From CAYHGV01 sp964356135 (GTDB lineage Bacteria; Hydrothermota; Tepidihabitantia; CAYHGV01), in NCBI GenBank assembly GCA_964356135.1, contig CAYHGV010000063.1, positions 1 through 17,932 on the forward strand: 17,932 nucleotides of DNA, read 5' to 3'. Shown here piece after piece: positions 6,120 to 13,411 of the stretch. The position numbers were made by a program, and so were the translations under genes. The notes beneath the pieces are model-generated. The model saw only the letters and a program-made list of their open reading frames with translations. It was not told the origin of the DNA and did no database searches. Each line of letters begins with the position of its first letter. The stretch's first letter is position 1.

Positions 6120-8660
6120 TTAACGGACTATCGCCATCAGCTTATCTTGAACTTGCCAGGCATTATCAAAAAAGCCGCACGCCTTGACCCCGCCCCAGAC
6201 TTTAGTCTTAACGCTCGCATCATAAACAATAAAATCGGGCAAACCTGCTCCGGAGTAAAGGATACCGAAATATCCCGACAGCCTCTCGCCCAAAGAATCG
6301 CTTCCCCCATAGATTAGGACAAATTTACTGCGATTTAATGGATTGGGATAAACGAACTGAACTGAAAGACCTTCACCCACAAGCTGCGCTTTACCAACCG
6401 AGATGCTACCTTGCTTGATAACAATCGGTAAACTCTTGTTGATCCTTTGAGTAAAAGAGTTGGTCCCGGGTCCGCCCAGGAGAATCAGGTTGTAGCTCTT
6501 AATAATCTCGGCGGTAACCTCGCTATCGGGCAAAACCCGGACATAGCCGTTACCAACTCTCCACCAGCTGAACGCCTGCATCCGTGCTTTATGGAGATTG
6601 GCTTCGGTTTCTAAAGAATCACCCCGGGTGCCATAGACGAGTATAAACGGCGAAAAATACGCCTGCTTCATCGGCCCGAACGATTCCGGAGTTTTCCTCA
6701 AACCCCGTATCCGTTTCTCGCCCAGATTGAATCTACCTTTGACCAGATGCAGATATACTGCCCGGGCGTTCTGGAAATTATAATCAAGCCTCTGGCCATT
6801 GATCGTTAATGTAATTTTCCCATAAGCGCAAAGCTCGGGCGTAAGGTTGAGCTTTAAATAGGAAATATTGCGGGTAAAGAGCGTTATCCCCTTATCCCCG
6901 ACCGATGCCCGAACCGCGGATTCCTCAAACGGTTCCTGCTGTTCGAGAATTTCTACCCAGTAGTTCCGGTTGTTCAACCCGAGGTCCGTCGTTTTAAACA
7001 AAAGCTGTCGGGGATAGGGATTGCGGGTGTGCTCTTCCAAAAATCCGATCAGCTCGGGATGATTGACGCACGCTGCACCCTCTATCCCCTCTTCCGTCCA
7101 CCAGTGACCTTTCCCCGCTACCTCTTTATAGGTTACCTCGTAATGCAATTTTTTCAAAAGCTCGGCAAACAACCTGCCGTGAACCGGTGGAACATTGTCG
7201 TCCGCGCTGCCGTGCATTATAAAAACGGGAAGATTGAACGCATTCTCGACAAAGAGCGGCAGCTGGTCTTCGCGCAGCGCCCGGTCCCGATAGGCAAGAA
7301 TCTCGGGCGGGGTATAGAGTTCTGATTTCTGCAACGACCAGGGAACATAGAGCTTAAAACTCGACCAGCCGGCGCTGGGCGCCAGAGCCGCAAAACGGTC
7401 GGGATGATGAAGCCCCACGTACCAGGTGCCGTGACCTCCCATCGAATGTCCGGTGAGATAAATCCTATTCTCGTTAATCTTATGGCTCTTTGTCATCTGG
7501 TTCAAAACCTCGAGCCCATCGAGCCTGCCCCAATCCTGCCAGTCAAAACCGAACGGCCGTCGGTTGGTCGGCGCGACCACAAATGCCCAGTCTTTTTGAG
7601 AATAAGCATCGACCTGCCCGGCAGCATCGACGCCCGCGCCGTGGAGGGTGAGAATCAAACAGTAGGTTTTCGTTGAATCATAACCCTTGGGCGGCAAAAC
7701 CCCAAAATACTGGACCGAACTATCAATCGAAGATACGAACGTAGTCTTGTACGACGCCCCATTTTCCCGCACCCGGAATTTTACCGGCTCGGAATACCGC
7801 TCTTCACCCCTCTTGACCGTTACCGGCACAACAATCGTATCGCCTGCCGGCTTTTGGCTGACCGGCACTGCGAGCTCGACCGTGAGAGGAATCTTGATAA
7901 ATGAGTAGGCGGCTAAATCCGAAAGGACGGTCTCTGACTTTTTAAAAATGGCATCGTCCCCGAACGTAACCGTAATACCCCTAAGCCTTTTTCCGGTCGT
8001 GTTAACTATCGGAATTCCAATCGCCGATTTCAAAGGCTTTCCCAGAATGATGTCCGGCACCGTAACATCCCTGCCAATCACCATAACCGGTGCCTTCACC
8101 GGAATGAGCATGAAAGTAAATTTGCTGTCACCGTAGCCCGAATCTTTGATGAGAATTTTATTTTTTCCGTTTTTAACCGGCACCGGCACCCGGACAAACC
8201 CATGACCGTAGACATCTCCGGGCCAGCTCCTGCCGTTCAATCGAAACCCACCGATACCTTCCGCGACGGCTAACGCGCGTCCCTCGCCTTCGTGTTCGAA
8301 CTCGGCATAGGCATAGCCCGCACACAAAACCCCGGCTGTGCCGTAAATACTCTGAAGCGTATCCCAGCTCACATTCTCATATTTTATTTCGACGATTCCT
8401 TTCTCCGAGGTTATCTTTTTCCATGCGACCGAACCACCCTCGACCATCGTTGTTGAGTGCTTCAGTCCTTCCACCGGCACGATGCTGTCCTCTCCCCCGT
8501 GTTCGATAAGATAATCGATCGCCCCTTCCCGGGCACCGATTGAAAAAGGACCAACCACAAACCACTGCTTAATGAAAATCGTATCTTCGATGCTGGGCAG
8601 GAAGTTTTGCTCGGCAGTGCTGGAATTTACTAAGGACAACAACAAAAGAAAAATTACCAT
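6120..8660 (-). CDS. Exported alpha/beta hydrolase (prolyl-oligopeptidase/esterase-like)
   Basis: 846 residues with an N-terminal signal peptide (VIFLLLLSLVNSSTA, cut near residue 16). Residues ~30-300 contain a WFVVGPF-type beta domain and further beta strands. The catalytic alpha/beta hydrolase domain spans ~315-545: oxyanion LHGAG (339-343), nucleophile Ser406 in GHSMGG, acid Asp487 or Asp488 in HGSADDNVPP, and His519 in GKGHWW. Residues 550-846 are a further module (FVYPNPLNRSKFVLIYGG and repeated glycine turns) without its own sorting domain. The family includes secreted peptidases and carbohydrate or polyester esterases; the substrate cannot be told. The ATG at 8660 follows AAGGAGG with a 4-nt gap. 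It converges with the VCBS gene. A REP palindrome sits 24 bp upstream of the start. Confidence 0.85.
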   Translation of the reverse strand: MVIFLLLLSLVNSSTAEQNFLPSIEDTIFIKQWFVVGPFSIGAREGAIDYLIEHGGEDSIVPVEGLKHSTTMVEGGSVAWKKITSEKGIVEIKYENVSWDTLQSIYGTAGVLCAGYAYAEFEHEGEGRALAVAEGIGGFRLNGRSWPGDVYGHGFVRVPVPVKNGKNKILIKDSGYGDSKFTFMLIPVKAPVMVIGRDVTVPDIILGKPLKSAIGIPIVNTTGKRLRGITVTFGDDAIFKKSETVLSDLAAYSFIKIPLTVELAVPVSQKPAGDTIVVPVTVKRGEERYSEPVKFRVRENGASYKTTFVSSIDSSVQYFGVLPPKGYDSTKTYCLILTLHGAGVDAAGQVDAYSQKDWAFVVAPTNRRPFGFDWQDWGRLDGLEVLNQMTKSHKINENRIYLTGHSMGGHGTWYVGLHHPDRFAALAPSAGWSSFKLYVPWSLQKSELYTPPEILAYRDRALREDQLPLFVENAFNLPVFIMHGSADDNVPPVHGRLFAELLKKLHYEVTYKEVAGKGHWWTEEGIEGAACVNHPELIGFLEEHTRNPYPRQLLFKTTDLGLNNRNYWVEILEQQEPFEESAVRASVGDKGITLFTRNISYLKLNLTPELCAYGKITLTINGQRLDYNFQNARAVYLHLVKGRFNLGEKRIRGLRKTPESFGPMKQAYFSPFILVYGTRGDSLETEANLHKARMQAFSWWRVGNGYVRVLPDSEVTAEIIKSYNLILLGGPGTNSFTQRINKSLPIVIKQGSISVGKAQLVGEGLSVQFVYPNPLNRSKFVLIYGGSDSLGERLSGYFGILYSGAGLPDFIVYDASVKTKVWGGVKACGFFDNAWQVQDKLMAIVR

Positions 8661-8683
8661 TTTACCTCCTTGAATAGTCTGAG

Positions 8684-8707
8684 TGTGGGCGAGCCCTACC
8701 GGGCTCG
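8684..8707. repeat. REP palindrome, 3' side of the RAYT gene
   Basis: TGTGGG followed by CGAGCCC-TACC-GGGCTCG, a perfect 7-bp stem with a 4-nt loop. It matches the layout of the first REP at 9235-9257 (TGTGGG then AAGCCC-TTCT-GGGCTT) in the same orientation. A further GCTCTC / GAGAGC pair (8713-8718 and 8736-8741) lies between it and the RAYT stop. Confidence 0.8.
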
Positions 8708-8745
8708 AATAGTGCTCTCAAGTCTCCAACCACTCGAGAGCCTGA

Positions 8746-9219
8746 TTATAGTTCAAAACTGCACCACCAAAACTTATAGTCTTTGGGTTCATCAACTATT
8801 CCAGCCCTTACCGGATTATACCAGCAATATCTCATAATTTCAAAATAATCTTCATCCTTTCTTATCAGGTGATCGTAATACTGACTTTGCCAGACCGGCG
8901 TATTTCCTTCCAGAATCTGCTTAATTCTCTTTCCCGTATATCCTTTAAAACTCCCCATCACCCCGGAAAGTGTTTCTCCTTGTTCCAGTTTAAAAACTAA
9001 ATGAAGATGGTCTGGCATCGCAATCAAAAAGTATAATTCCAACCTTCCTTCTTTCTCAAGCCATTTAAGGGAATTATAAATAATTTCAAAGAAAACAGGT
9101 TCAATAAAAATTCTTCTCTTTTGGTAAGTTGCAGTTGTAATAAAATAGTAATAACCCGGCTTGGAATATCTTCCTCTCCTCAGAAGGTGTGAACCTTTTG
9201 CAGATTTTATAGCTGCCAT
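8746..9219 (-). CDS. REP-associated tyrosine transposase (RAYT, Y1_Tnp/IS200-like fold)
   Basis: 157 residues with the single-strand DNA transposase pattern of the family. The metal-binding HUH motif is His71/His73 in MPDHLHLVF. The probable catalytic tyrosine is Tyr114 or Tyr115 in WQSQYYDHLIR, followed by YFEIMRYCWYNPVRAGIV, which is typical of RAYTs. The N-terminus has the usual GYYYFITTATYQKRRIF strand. Length and motifs are complete, so it may be active. Such enzymes cut and join REP palindromes in single-stranded DNA; matching REPs lie 16 bp upstream of the start and 39 bp beyond the stop. No Shine-Dalgarno site is seen before the ATG at 9219. The protein is more basic and aromatic than its neighbours, in keeping with transfer, but this is inference. 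Confidence 0.92.
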   Translation of the reverse strand: MAAIKSAKGSHLLRRGRYSKPGYYYFITTATYQKRRIFIEPVFFEIIYNSLKWLEKEGRLELYFLIAMPDHLHLVFKLEQGETLSGVMGSFKGYTGKRIKQILEGNTPVWQSQYYDHLIRKDEDYFEIMRYCWYNPVRAGIVDEPKDYKFWWCSFEL

Positions 9220-9234
9220 CTAATCGATAGGGTC

Positions 9235-9286
9235 TGTGGGAAAGCCCTTCTGGGCTTGATTTCGCGGGCTGAAGCCCGCTCCCACA
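9235..9286. repeat. BIME-like pair of inverted REPs
   Basis: The outer ends TGTGGGA (9235-9241) and TCCCACA (9280-9286) are a perfect 7-bp inverted repeat. Within them are two hairpins, AAGCCC-TTCT-GGGCTT (9242-9257) and GCGGGC-TGAA-GCCCGC (9264-9279). Each half is therefore one REP (TGTGGGA plus hairpin), facing each other. It lies upstream of the RAYT start. Confidence 0.85.
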
Positions 9287-9329
9287 ATATGGAAGAACAA
9301 TTCTTCTTCATTCGCTTCATTCGAACAAC

Positions 9330-9731
9330 CTACTTTGACAAAAGAATTATTGAAATGATTGCCAGAATGAATCCCGCCAGTTTTGTCCAGGTCAGCCGTT
9401 CATGCAAAAAAATAAATCCTAAAATCGCCGGTATGACGATGTACAGTCCGGTGATCGGAATAACGGTCGACGCCGGCCCGGTCTCGAGCGCGCGATAAAA
9501 AGCGACCAGGGCAATGGTGGAAACAATCGCGATCGGGATGGTATAGAACACGTACCGGTTCCAGACCACGGCTTTGCTGACGGTCACGAATCCGGCTAAA
9601 AAGACGATCGACGCGACCGAGGTGAAAAAAACATTGCTGTAGGCGGGCAGATGCCGGGTGAGAAGCTTCGCCCCGAACCCCCACAATCCCCAGCCGACGA
9701 GCGCAATCAGTGAGTAGTGGATATAATTCAT
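9330..9731 (-). CDS. Half-size EamA/DMT-family membrane transporter
   Basis: 133 residues, nearly all hydrophobic, with four or five predicted helices: YSLIALVGWGLWGFGAKLL, VFFTSVASIVFLAGFVTV, YTIPIAIVSTIALVAFYRAL, VIPITGLYIVIPAILGFIFL and KLAGFILAIISIILL. The GWGLWGF start and the P-x-T-GLYIVIPAILGFIFLHERLTWTKLAGFILAIISI end are typical of the EamA drug/metabolite transporter fold, in the half-size form that works as a dimer. The transported compound cannot be told. It follows a repeat element and lies downstream of the GMP synthase gene on the same strand with a ~100-bp gap. No clear Shine-Dalgarno site precedes the ATG at 9731. Confidence 0.82.
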   Translation of the reverse strand: MNYIHYSLIALVGWGLWGFGAKLLTRHLPAYSNVFFTSVASIVFLAGFVTVSKAVVWNRYVFYTIPIAIVSTIALVAFYRALETGPASTVIPITGLYIVIPAILGFIFLHERLTWTKLAGFILAIISIILLSK

Positions 9732-9746
9732 TTCATGACCGTGAAA

Positions 9747-9826
9747 AATGCAAAGTGCAAATTTGTGGAAAAATTAGTGTTAGCTTTATATTGTAAGTTG
9801 TAATTTTGCATTTTACATTTTGCATT
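9747..9826. repeat. Short inverted-repeat element with AATGCAAA ends
   Basis: AATGCAAA (9747-9754) is matched by TTTGCATT (9819-9826). The left arm continues GTGCAAATT and the right arm is AATTTTGCATTTTACA plus TTTTGCATT, so the arms are imperfect tandem units of one motif. It fills the gap between the transporter and the GMP synthase gene. AATTTTGCATTGATG also appears at 15601-15615. Confidence 0.6.
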
Positions 9827-9832
9827 GATTGA

Positions 9833-10768
9833 TCATATATATTCGATCGTTGACGGCGGCTTCGGGGTGATGTCGTAGAGCACTTTCGTCACCGCCGGTA
9901 TCTCCTTCGTGATCCGCTCGCGAATCGTATCGAGCACCACCCATGGGATTTTCGTTATCTCGGCGGTAATCGCATTCGACGATTCAACGCTGCGCACGAC
10001 AACAATCTCGCCGAATTTTCTCTTCCCTTCGACCACGCCCGTCGCCCTATCGTTCATGAGTACCGCAAATGCCTGAAACGGCTGGAGATTCTTAATTTCT
10101 TCTTCCACTATACTTGTTGCTTTCCGGAGCACCGCGACCCGTTCGGTAGTAACCTCGCCCAGCACCCGGGTGGCTAAACCCGGTCCGGGAAACGGCATCC
10201 GCTTATAGACCGATTCCGTCAGCCCCAATGCCTTCGCCACTTCCCTCACGTCCGGTTTATAGATTTCCTTTAACGGCTCAAGGATCACAAGTCCGTAGGT
10301 CGTGGGGTCAATCCCAATCTGCTCCAGGACATTATGCTGGGTTTTAATTCCGCCTTTGGTCTCAACCACATCCGCCGCAATCGTTCCCTGGATAAGAAAA
10401 TTTGCTTTGCTTTCCTTAACCGTCCTGCCCAGCACCGTATAGAATGTATCCCGGAATGCCTTCCGTTTCTCCTCCGGGTCCTGCTTACCTTTCAGAACTG
10501 CAAAAAACTCATCTTTCACGTCCACCAGCCGGGTTTCGATTCCCAGTCCCCGAAGTAGATTCGTAACCTCCGCCGGCTCGTCCTGGCGCATCAATCCATC
10601 ATCAATAAAAACTGCAATCAAGCGCTCTCTTAAAGCTCTATTACCCAGAACGGCGCAAGCCATCGAATCGACCCCGCCCGAAGTAGCACAAATTGCCACA
10701 CCGTCACCGACCCGGTTCTTAATTTCAGCAGTTTTTGTCTCGATAAATTGTTTCACATCAAAAGCCAT
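9833..10768 (-). CDS. guaAB: GMP synthase, ATP-pyrophosphatase subunit (stand-alone, archaeal style)
   Basis: 311 residues; catalyses the ATP-dependent adenylation and amination of XMP to GMP, the last step of guanine nucleotide synthesis. The PP-loop is SGGVDS near the N-terminus. IDDGLMR, QGTIAADVVE, GIKTQHNV and MPFPGPGLATRVLGE are hallmark blocks, and the C-terminal dimerisation domain ends DITPKPPSTIEYI as expected. The glutamine amidotransferase half, fused in most bacterial GuaA proteins (~520 residues), is absent. The gene is therefore the split subunit B seen mainly in archaea; the partner is not in this window. The ATG at 10768 is chosen because AAAGGAG lies 5 nt upstream; a GTG at 10783 overlaps that site. 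The stop of the upstream exonuclease gene (10780) lies 11 nt before the start, so translation is probably coupled. Confidence 0.93.
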   Translation of the reverse strand: MAFDVKQFIETKTAEIKNRVGDGVAICATSGGVDSMACAVLGNRALRERLIAVFIDDGLMRQDEPAEVTNLLRGLGIETRLVDVKDEFFAVLKGKQDPEEKRKAFRDTFYTVLGRTVKESKANFLIQGTIAADVVETKGGIKTQHNVLEQIGIDPTTYGLVILEPLKEIYKPDVREVAKALGLTESVYKRMPFPGPGLATRVLGEVTTERVAVLRKATSIVEEEIKNLQPFQAFAVLMNDRATGVVEGKRKFGEIVVVRSVESSNAITAEITKIPWVVLDTIRERITKEIPAVTKVLYDITPKPPSTIEYI

Positions 10769-10779
10769 ATCCACTCCTT

Positions 10780-11412
10780 TCACAGAAAATTTAATTTTTT
10801 ATAGAGTTCCCAGGTAATTCTGACATCTTCTTCGCAGTGTCGGCGAATCGCCTCTAAATCGTTCTGCCGGAATTTCTCGCCCACCTCGTCGCTTGAGCAG
10901 ACTGCCGGGTCGTAGCGTAACCCAAACGCCTCTCCCCAATAGGACAGATTGCCGAGCCCGCGCTCACCCCAGTTGGTCAGCATCATCCGCACATCGTAGT
11001 GATGCTCCGGGTCGTAGCGGCGCAGCGGCAGCTCCATCGTCGGTTTAACGCCCACGATCGCTGACCGGCCGCGGATAAAGGGAAAATCGAACGAAAGCGA
11101 ATTAAATCCGATGAACTGAATCTCCCAGGATGAAGTCGTAATGCCGCCCGCGTATTTCCAAAAGTCGACGAGGATCGCTCTCTCCTCCGGCCCGACAAAG
11201 CTCTGCCGGTTCAATTCCAGTTTATCGGTAGCCCGCCCGGTTGAGATACAGATAATTTTTCCCAAAGTCCAGCTGATCGCCTTCTCCAGCTCAACATCAA
11301 CATCCTGTTTCTTATTCCAGCGCTCTTGATGGTAAGCCAAAATAGTGGGATTGACCTCATCGTCGGATAATCCCACGGTCTCAATATCAATAACAAGTCT
11401 GGACTTCGGCAT
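10780..11412 (-). CDS. Predicted 3'-5' exonuclease, DnaQ/PolB-exonuclease-like
   Basis: 210 residues with the three exonuclease motifs of the RNase H/DEDD fold: Exo I Asp9 and Glu11 (VIDIETVG), Exo II with Asn104 and Asp109 (GFNSLSFDFPF), and Exo III Asp196 (RRHCEEDVRITWELY). A middle YDVRMML block (Asp140) is typical of the predicted PolB-like exonuclease group. The residue three before the last Asp (His192, H-x3-D) is usually Tyr in that spacing, which is a small oddity. It probably trims DNA in repair or processing. The start ATG 11412 has GAGGT 8 nt upstream. It shares an operon with the GMP synthase subunit, which begins 11 nt after its stop; no functional link is obvious. It lies beside the DNA ligase across one repeat element. 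Confidence 0.85.
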   Translation of the reverse strand: MPKSRLVIDIETVGLSDDEVNPTILAYHQERWNKKQDVDVELEKAISWTLGKIICISTGRATDKLELNRQSFVGPEERAILVDFWKYAGGITTSSWEIQFIGFNSLSFDFPFIRGRSAIVGVKPTMELPLRRYDPEHHYDVRMMLTNWGERGLGNLSYWGEAFGLRYDPAVCSSDEVGEKFRQNDLEAIRRHCEEDVRITWELYKKLNFL

Positions 11413-11445
11413 TAGAATTTACCTCGTAGTGGTTTTTTTATCCTG

Positions 11446-11578
11446 TTATCACGAAACTCAGAAATTCTCGAAAACACGAAAAAATATTTAATTAGTGGTA
11501 AGTTTATCACGACGTTGGAAAAATCATCGGGTACTATGGCCATTTCGTGCTTTCGTGCTTTTAATCCTTTCGTGATAA
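11446..11578. repeat. MITE-like element with perfect TTATCACGAAA ends
   Basis: Perfect 11-bp terminal inverted repeats, TTATCACGAAA (11446-11456) and TTTCGTGATAA (11568-11578), bound 133 bp. The inside carries further CACGAAA units on the left and TTTCGTGC units on the right. A related copy lies at 13412-13490 and a half copy at 1225-1260. It occupies nearly all of the gap between the ligase and the exonuclease. A 61-codon reading frame here is made of the repeat and is not a gene. Confidence 0.75.
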
Positions 11579-11593
11579 TATAATTCCTCTTTC

Positions 11594-13336
11594 TCATTTG
11601 CCTGTCATTTTACCTTTCGCAACAAATTGGTGTTCGTAGATACTCTTCAATTCCTGAATCGTCGCACAATCACCCGGAGATTTGTCGTCCCGGATTCTCG
11701 TAATCCGTGCGAACCGGAGCGCCATTCCAGACCGGTAGTGAGAGCTCGCTTGAATCTCATTGAACGCAACCTCCACCACCTGTCTCGGCTCGACCGAAAT
11801 CGTTCCCCGCTTTTCGTTGATTTTTAAGTTTAGCAACGCTTTAGTCATACGCGAGAACTCAGCATCTGTCAAGCCCTTAAATGTCTTTCCCACGACCGCA
11901 AATTCTTTGCGCTCCTCGTCCCAGGCTGCGAGGTGATAGTTCGAGAGCCAAGCGTGGCGGCGGCCATAACCCCAATCCGCAGCAACAATCACCAGGTCGA
12001 GGGTAACCGCCGGCTTGATTTTCAGCCAGAACTTCCCCCGCACCCCCGGGGTATACGGGCTCGATAACGCCTTTGCCATAACCCCTTCATGCCCGGTAGA
12101 GAGCGCCCGCTCCAAAAACCGCTCACCAGCATCCTCCGTTTCGGGGATAATCCTCTCTGCTAATAGCAGCGAACCTTTTATTTTTTCCAAACGCTGCCAC
12201 CGTTCTTCGTAGCAGAGATCAATCAGCAGATCGCCATTCAGGAACAGGCAGTCGAAAAGAAAAAAACGGGCCGGAACCGCCTCAATCATCTTCTCGACTT
12301 CTTTGACCCTGGTCAAACGCCGCATGATATGCTGAAACGGCAGAGGTCGATCGTTTCGATCGACACCAATCACCTCGCCTTCGAGAATCGCTTGCACTGC
12401 AGTAATGCCCTGGACTTGGGTTGCGATTTCCGGGAAAGCCCCGGTCAGGTCGGTCAAACGCCGGGAGAAAATTTTTACCTCGTTGCCGACTTTGTGTATC
12501 TGCAGCCGCGCCCCATCGTATTTATATTCAAGCGCTAAATGTTGATTCAATTCCCGAAACGCATCGCCGATGTTTTTCGCGGTTTGGGCGAGCATCGGTT
12601 TTAAGGGCCGGAAGAGCACCACCTGAATGCTCGTCACCTCCCCATTCGTGAGCGCACTTTGAGCGACCCTGCCCAAATCGCCGCCGAGCATTTGGGCACG
12701 CTGAATTGCTTTAAGCTCAATCCCACTTGCCCTGGCAACCGCATCCGCCACAACCCCTTCGTTCACCCCGTGCCGCATCTCGCCGATCACAATTTTGGAA
12801 ATGAACTTCGCCTCCACCGGCGTCGCCCGGCTCAGCAGTTCTTTGAGTAACCCCTCTTTTTTCTTTCTTGCCCCGATTTTTTTATAGCCGGCGATTTCCT
12901 CGAAATACCGATAGACTTCGCCCAGCTCAAGCGCCGGTTTTTTAACCGGTAACGACCCCATAATCCTTTCAACCGCCTCGCCCGCATCTAATATTCCTTT
13001 ATCCGACGCGCCTGCATCCAATGCACCTTTATCCAATTTACCTCCATTGGATGCGCCCGCATAAAATGCGCTCGCATCAGCCGCTCCGCCGACCAACCGA
13101 TTGTCTTTCGATACCAATTCCGAAACCACCTTAAAGACCGCTGCCCAGGACAGGCCCAGGCTGCGCCCATCCCATTCAGGGAAAACCCGTCCGACGATAA
13201 AATTGGCCGCTATCGGAATAAGAGAAGAGTCAAGATTTTTTAGAAATTCGCCCACCAACCGGGCAAGCTCACGCCTGCTCTTGGTCCGGGCAAGCCGTTC
13301 GGCGAAGCTGGCTAACCCAAAAAAACTATGGTGCAT
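11594..13336 (-). CDS. lig: ATP-dependent DNA ligase (LigB/archaeal ligase I type)
   Basis: About 580 residues from ATG 13336. All nucleotidyltransferase motifs are seen: motif I with Lys272 in YKYDGAR, ILEGEVIG, motif III RFFLFDCLFL, motif IV HEGVMAKA, motif V KFWLKIKP, and the C-terminal OB-fold end RITRIRDDKSP (motif VI). The N-terminal third is the helical DNA-binding domain of ligase I/archaeal enzymes, so this is not a LigD-type end-joining protein. It seals nicks using ATP. Residues ~85-121 are an insert made of seven pentapeptide-like units (see 12984-13088). The start is unsure: no Shine-Dalgarno site is seen. In-frame TTG 13363, ATG 13393 and TTG 13396 also exist, and a TATGCT (13375-13370) could drive a leaderless TTG/GTG start. 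ATG 13336 is chosen from the usual family N-terminus (FFGLASFAERLARTKSRREL). Confidence 0.92.
   Translation of the reverse strand: MHHSFFGLASFAERLARTKSRRELARLVGEFLKNLDSSLIPIAANFIVGRVFPEWDGRSLGLSWAAVFKVVSELVSKDNRLVGGAADASAFYAGASNGGKLDKGALDAGASDKGILDAGEAVERIMGSLPVKKPALELGEVYRYFEEIAGYKKIGARKKKEGLLKELLSRATPVEAKFISKIVIGEMRHGVNEGVVADAVARASGIELKAIQRAQMLGGDLGRVAQSALTNGEVTSIQVVLFRPLKPMLAQTAKNIGDAFRELNQHLALEYKYDGARLQIHKVGNEVKIFSRRLTDLTGAFPEIATQVQGITAVQAILEGEVIGVDRNDRPLPFQHIMRRLTRVKEVEKMIEAVPARFFLFDCLFLNGDLLIDLCYEERWQRLEKIKGSLLLAERIIPETEDAGERFLERALSTGHEGVMAKALSSPYTPGVRGKFWLKIKPAVTLDLVIVAADWGYGRRHAWLSNYHLAAWDEERKEFAVVGKTFKGLTDAEFSRMTKALLNLKINEKRGTISVEPRQVVEVAFNEIQASSHYRSGMALRFARITRIRDDKSPGDCATIQELKSIYEHQFVAKGKMTGK
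12984..13088. repeat. Seven 15-bp degenerate tandem repeats inside the ligase gene
   Basis: Exact 15-bp period on the plus strand: GCATCTAATATTCCT, TTATCCGACGCGCCT, GCATCCAATGCACCT, TTATCCAATTTACCT, CCATTGGATGCGCCC, GCATAAAATGCGCTC, GCATCAGCCGCTCCG. The units alternate GCATC and TTATCC starts and nearly all end CCT/CCC/CTC. Being a multiple of three, they stay in frame and encode ADASA, FYAGA, SNGGK, LDKGA, LDAGA, SDKGI and LDAGE. Confidence 0.85.
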
Positions 13337-13411
13337 GTCCGAACACCGGAAACTGATCACCAAATGCGAAGCATAGGTGGAGCGAAGGGACATCAACGAC
13401 CAGAAATATTA

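Larger units (their letters stand above)
8684..9286. mobile_element. RAYT gene with flanking REPs (REP/RAYT unit)
   Basis: A 157-residue Y1 (HUH) transposase gene is bounded by same-type REP palindromes on both sides: a single REP at 8684-8707 and a two-REP inverted pair at 9235-9286. This is the known arrangement of REP-associated tyrosine transposases. Exact element ends cannot be set from one copy. Confidence 0.72.

Noticed and set aside
10769..10783. GTG start for the GMP synthase subunit
   Set aside because: It overlaps the AAAGGAG ribosome site that serves ATG 10768 and also the stop codon of the preceding gene.
11412..11597. 61-codon minus-strand reading frame between the exonuclease and the ligase
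   Set aside because: It is made up of the TTATCACGAAA inverted-repeat element; it has no ribosome site and no family-like sequence.
12984..13088. Possible CRISPR-like array
   Set aside because: The 15-bp units are contiguous, have no spacers and lie in frame inside the ligase gene.
11594..13336. LigD-type end-joining ligase
   Set aside because: The protein has the ligase I/LigB N-terminal DNA-binding domain and no polymerase or nuclease domain, and no Ku gene is nearby.
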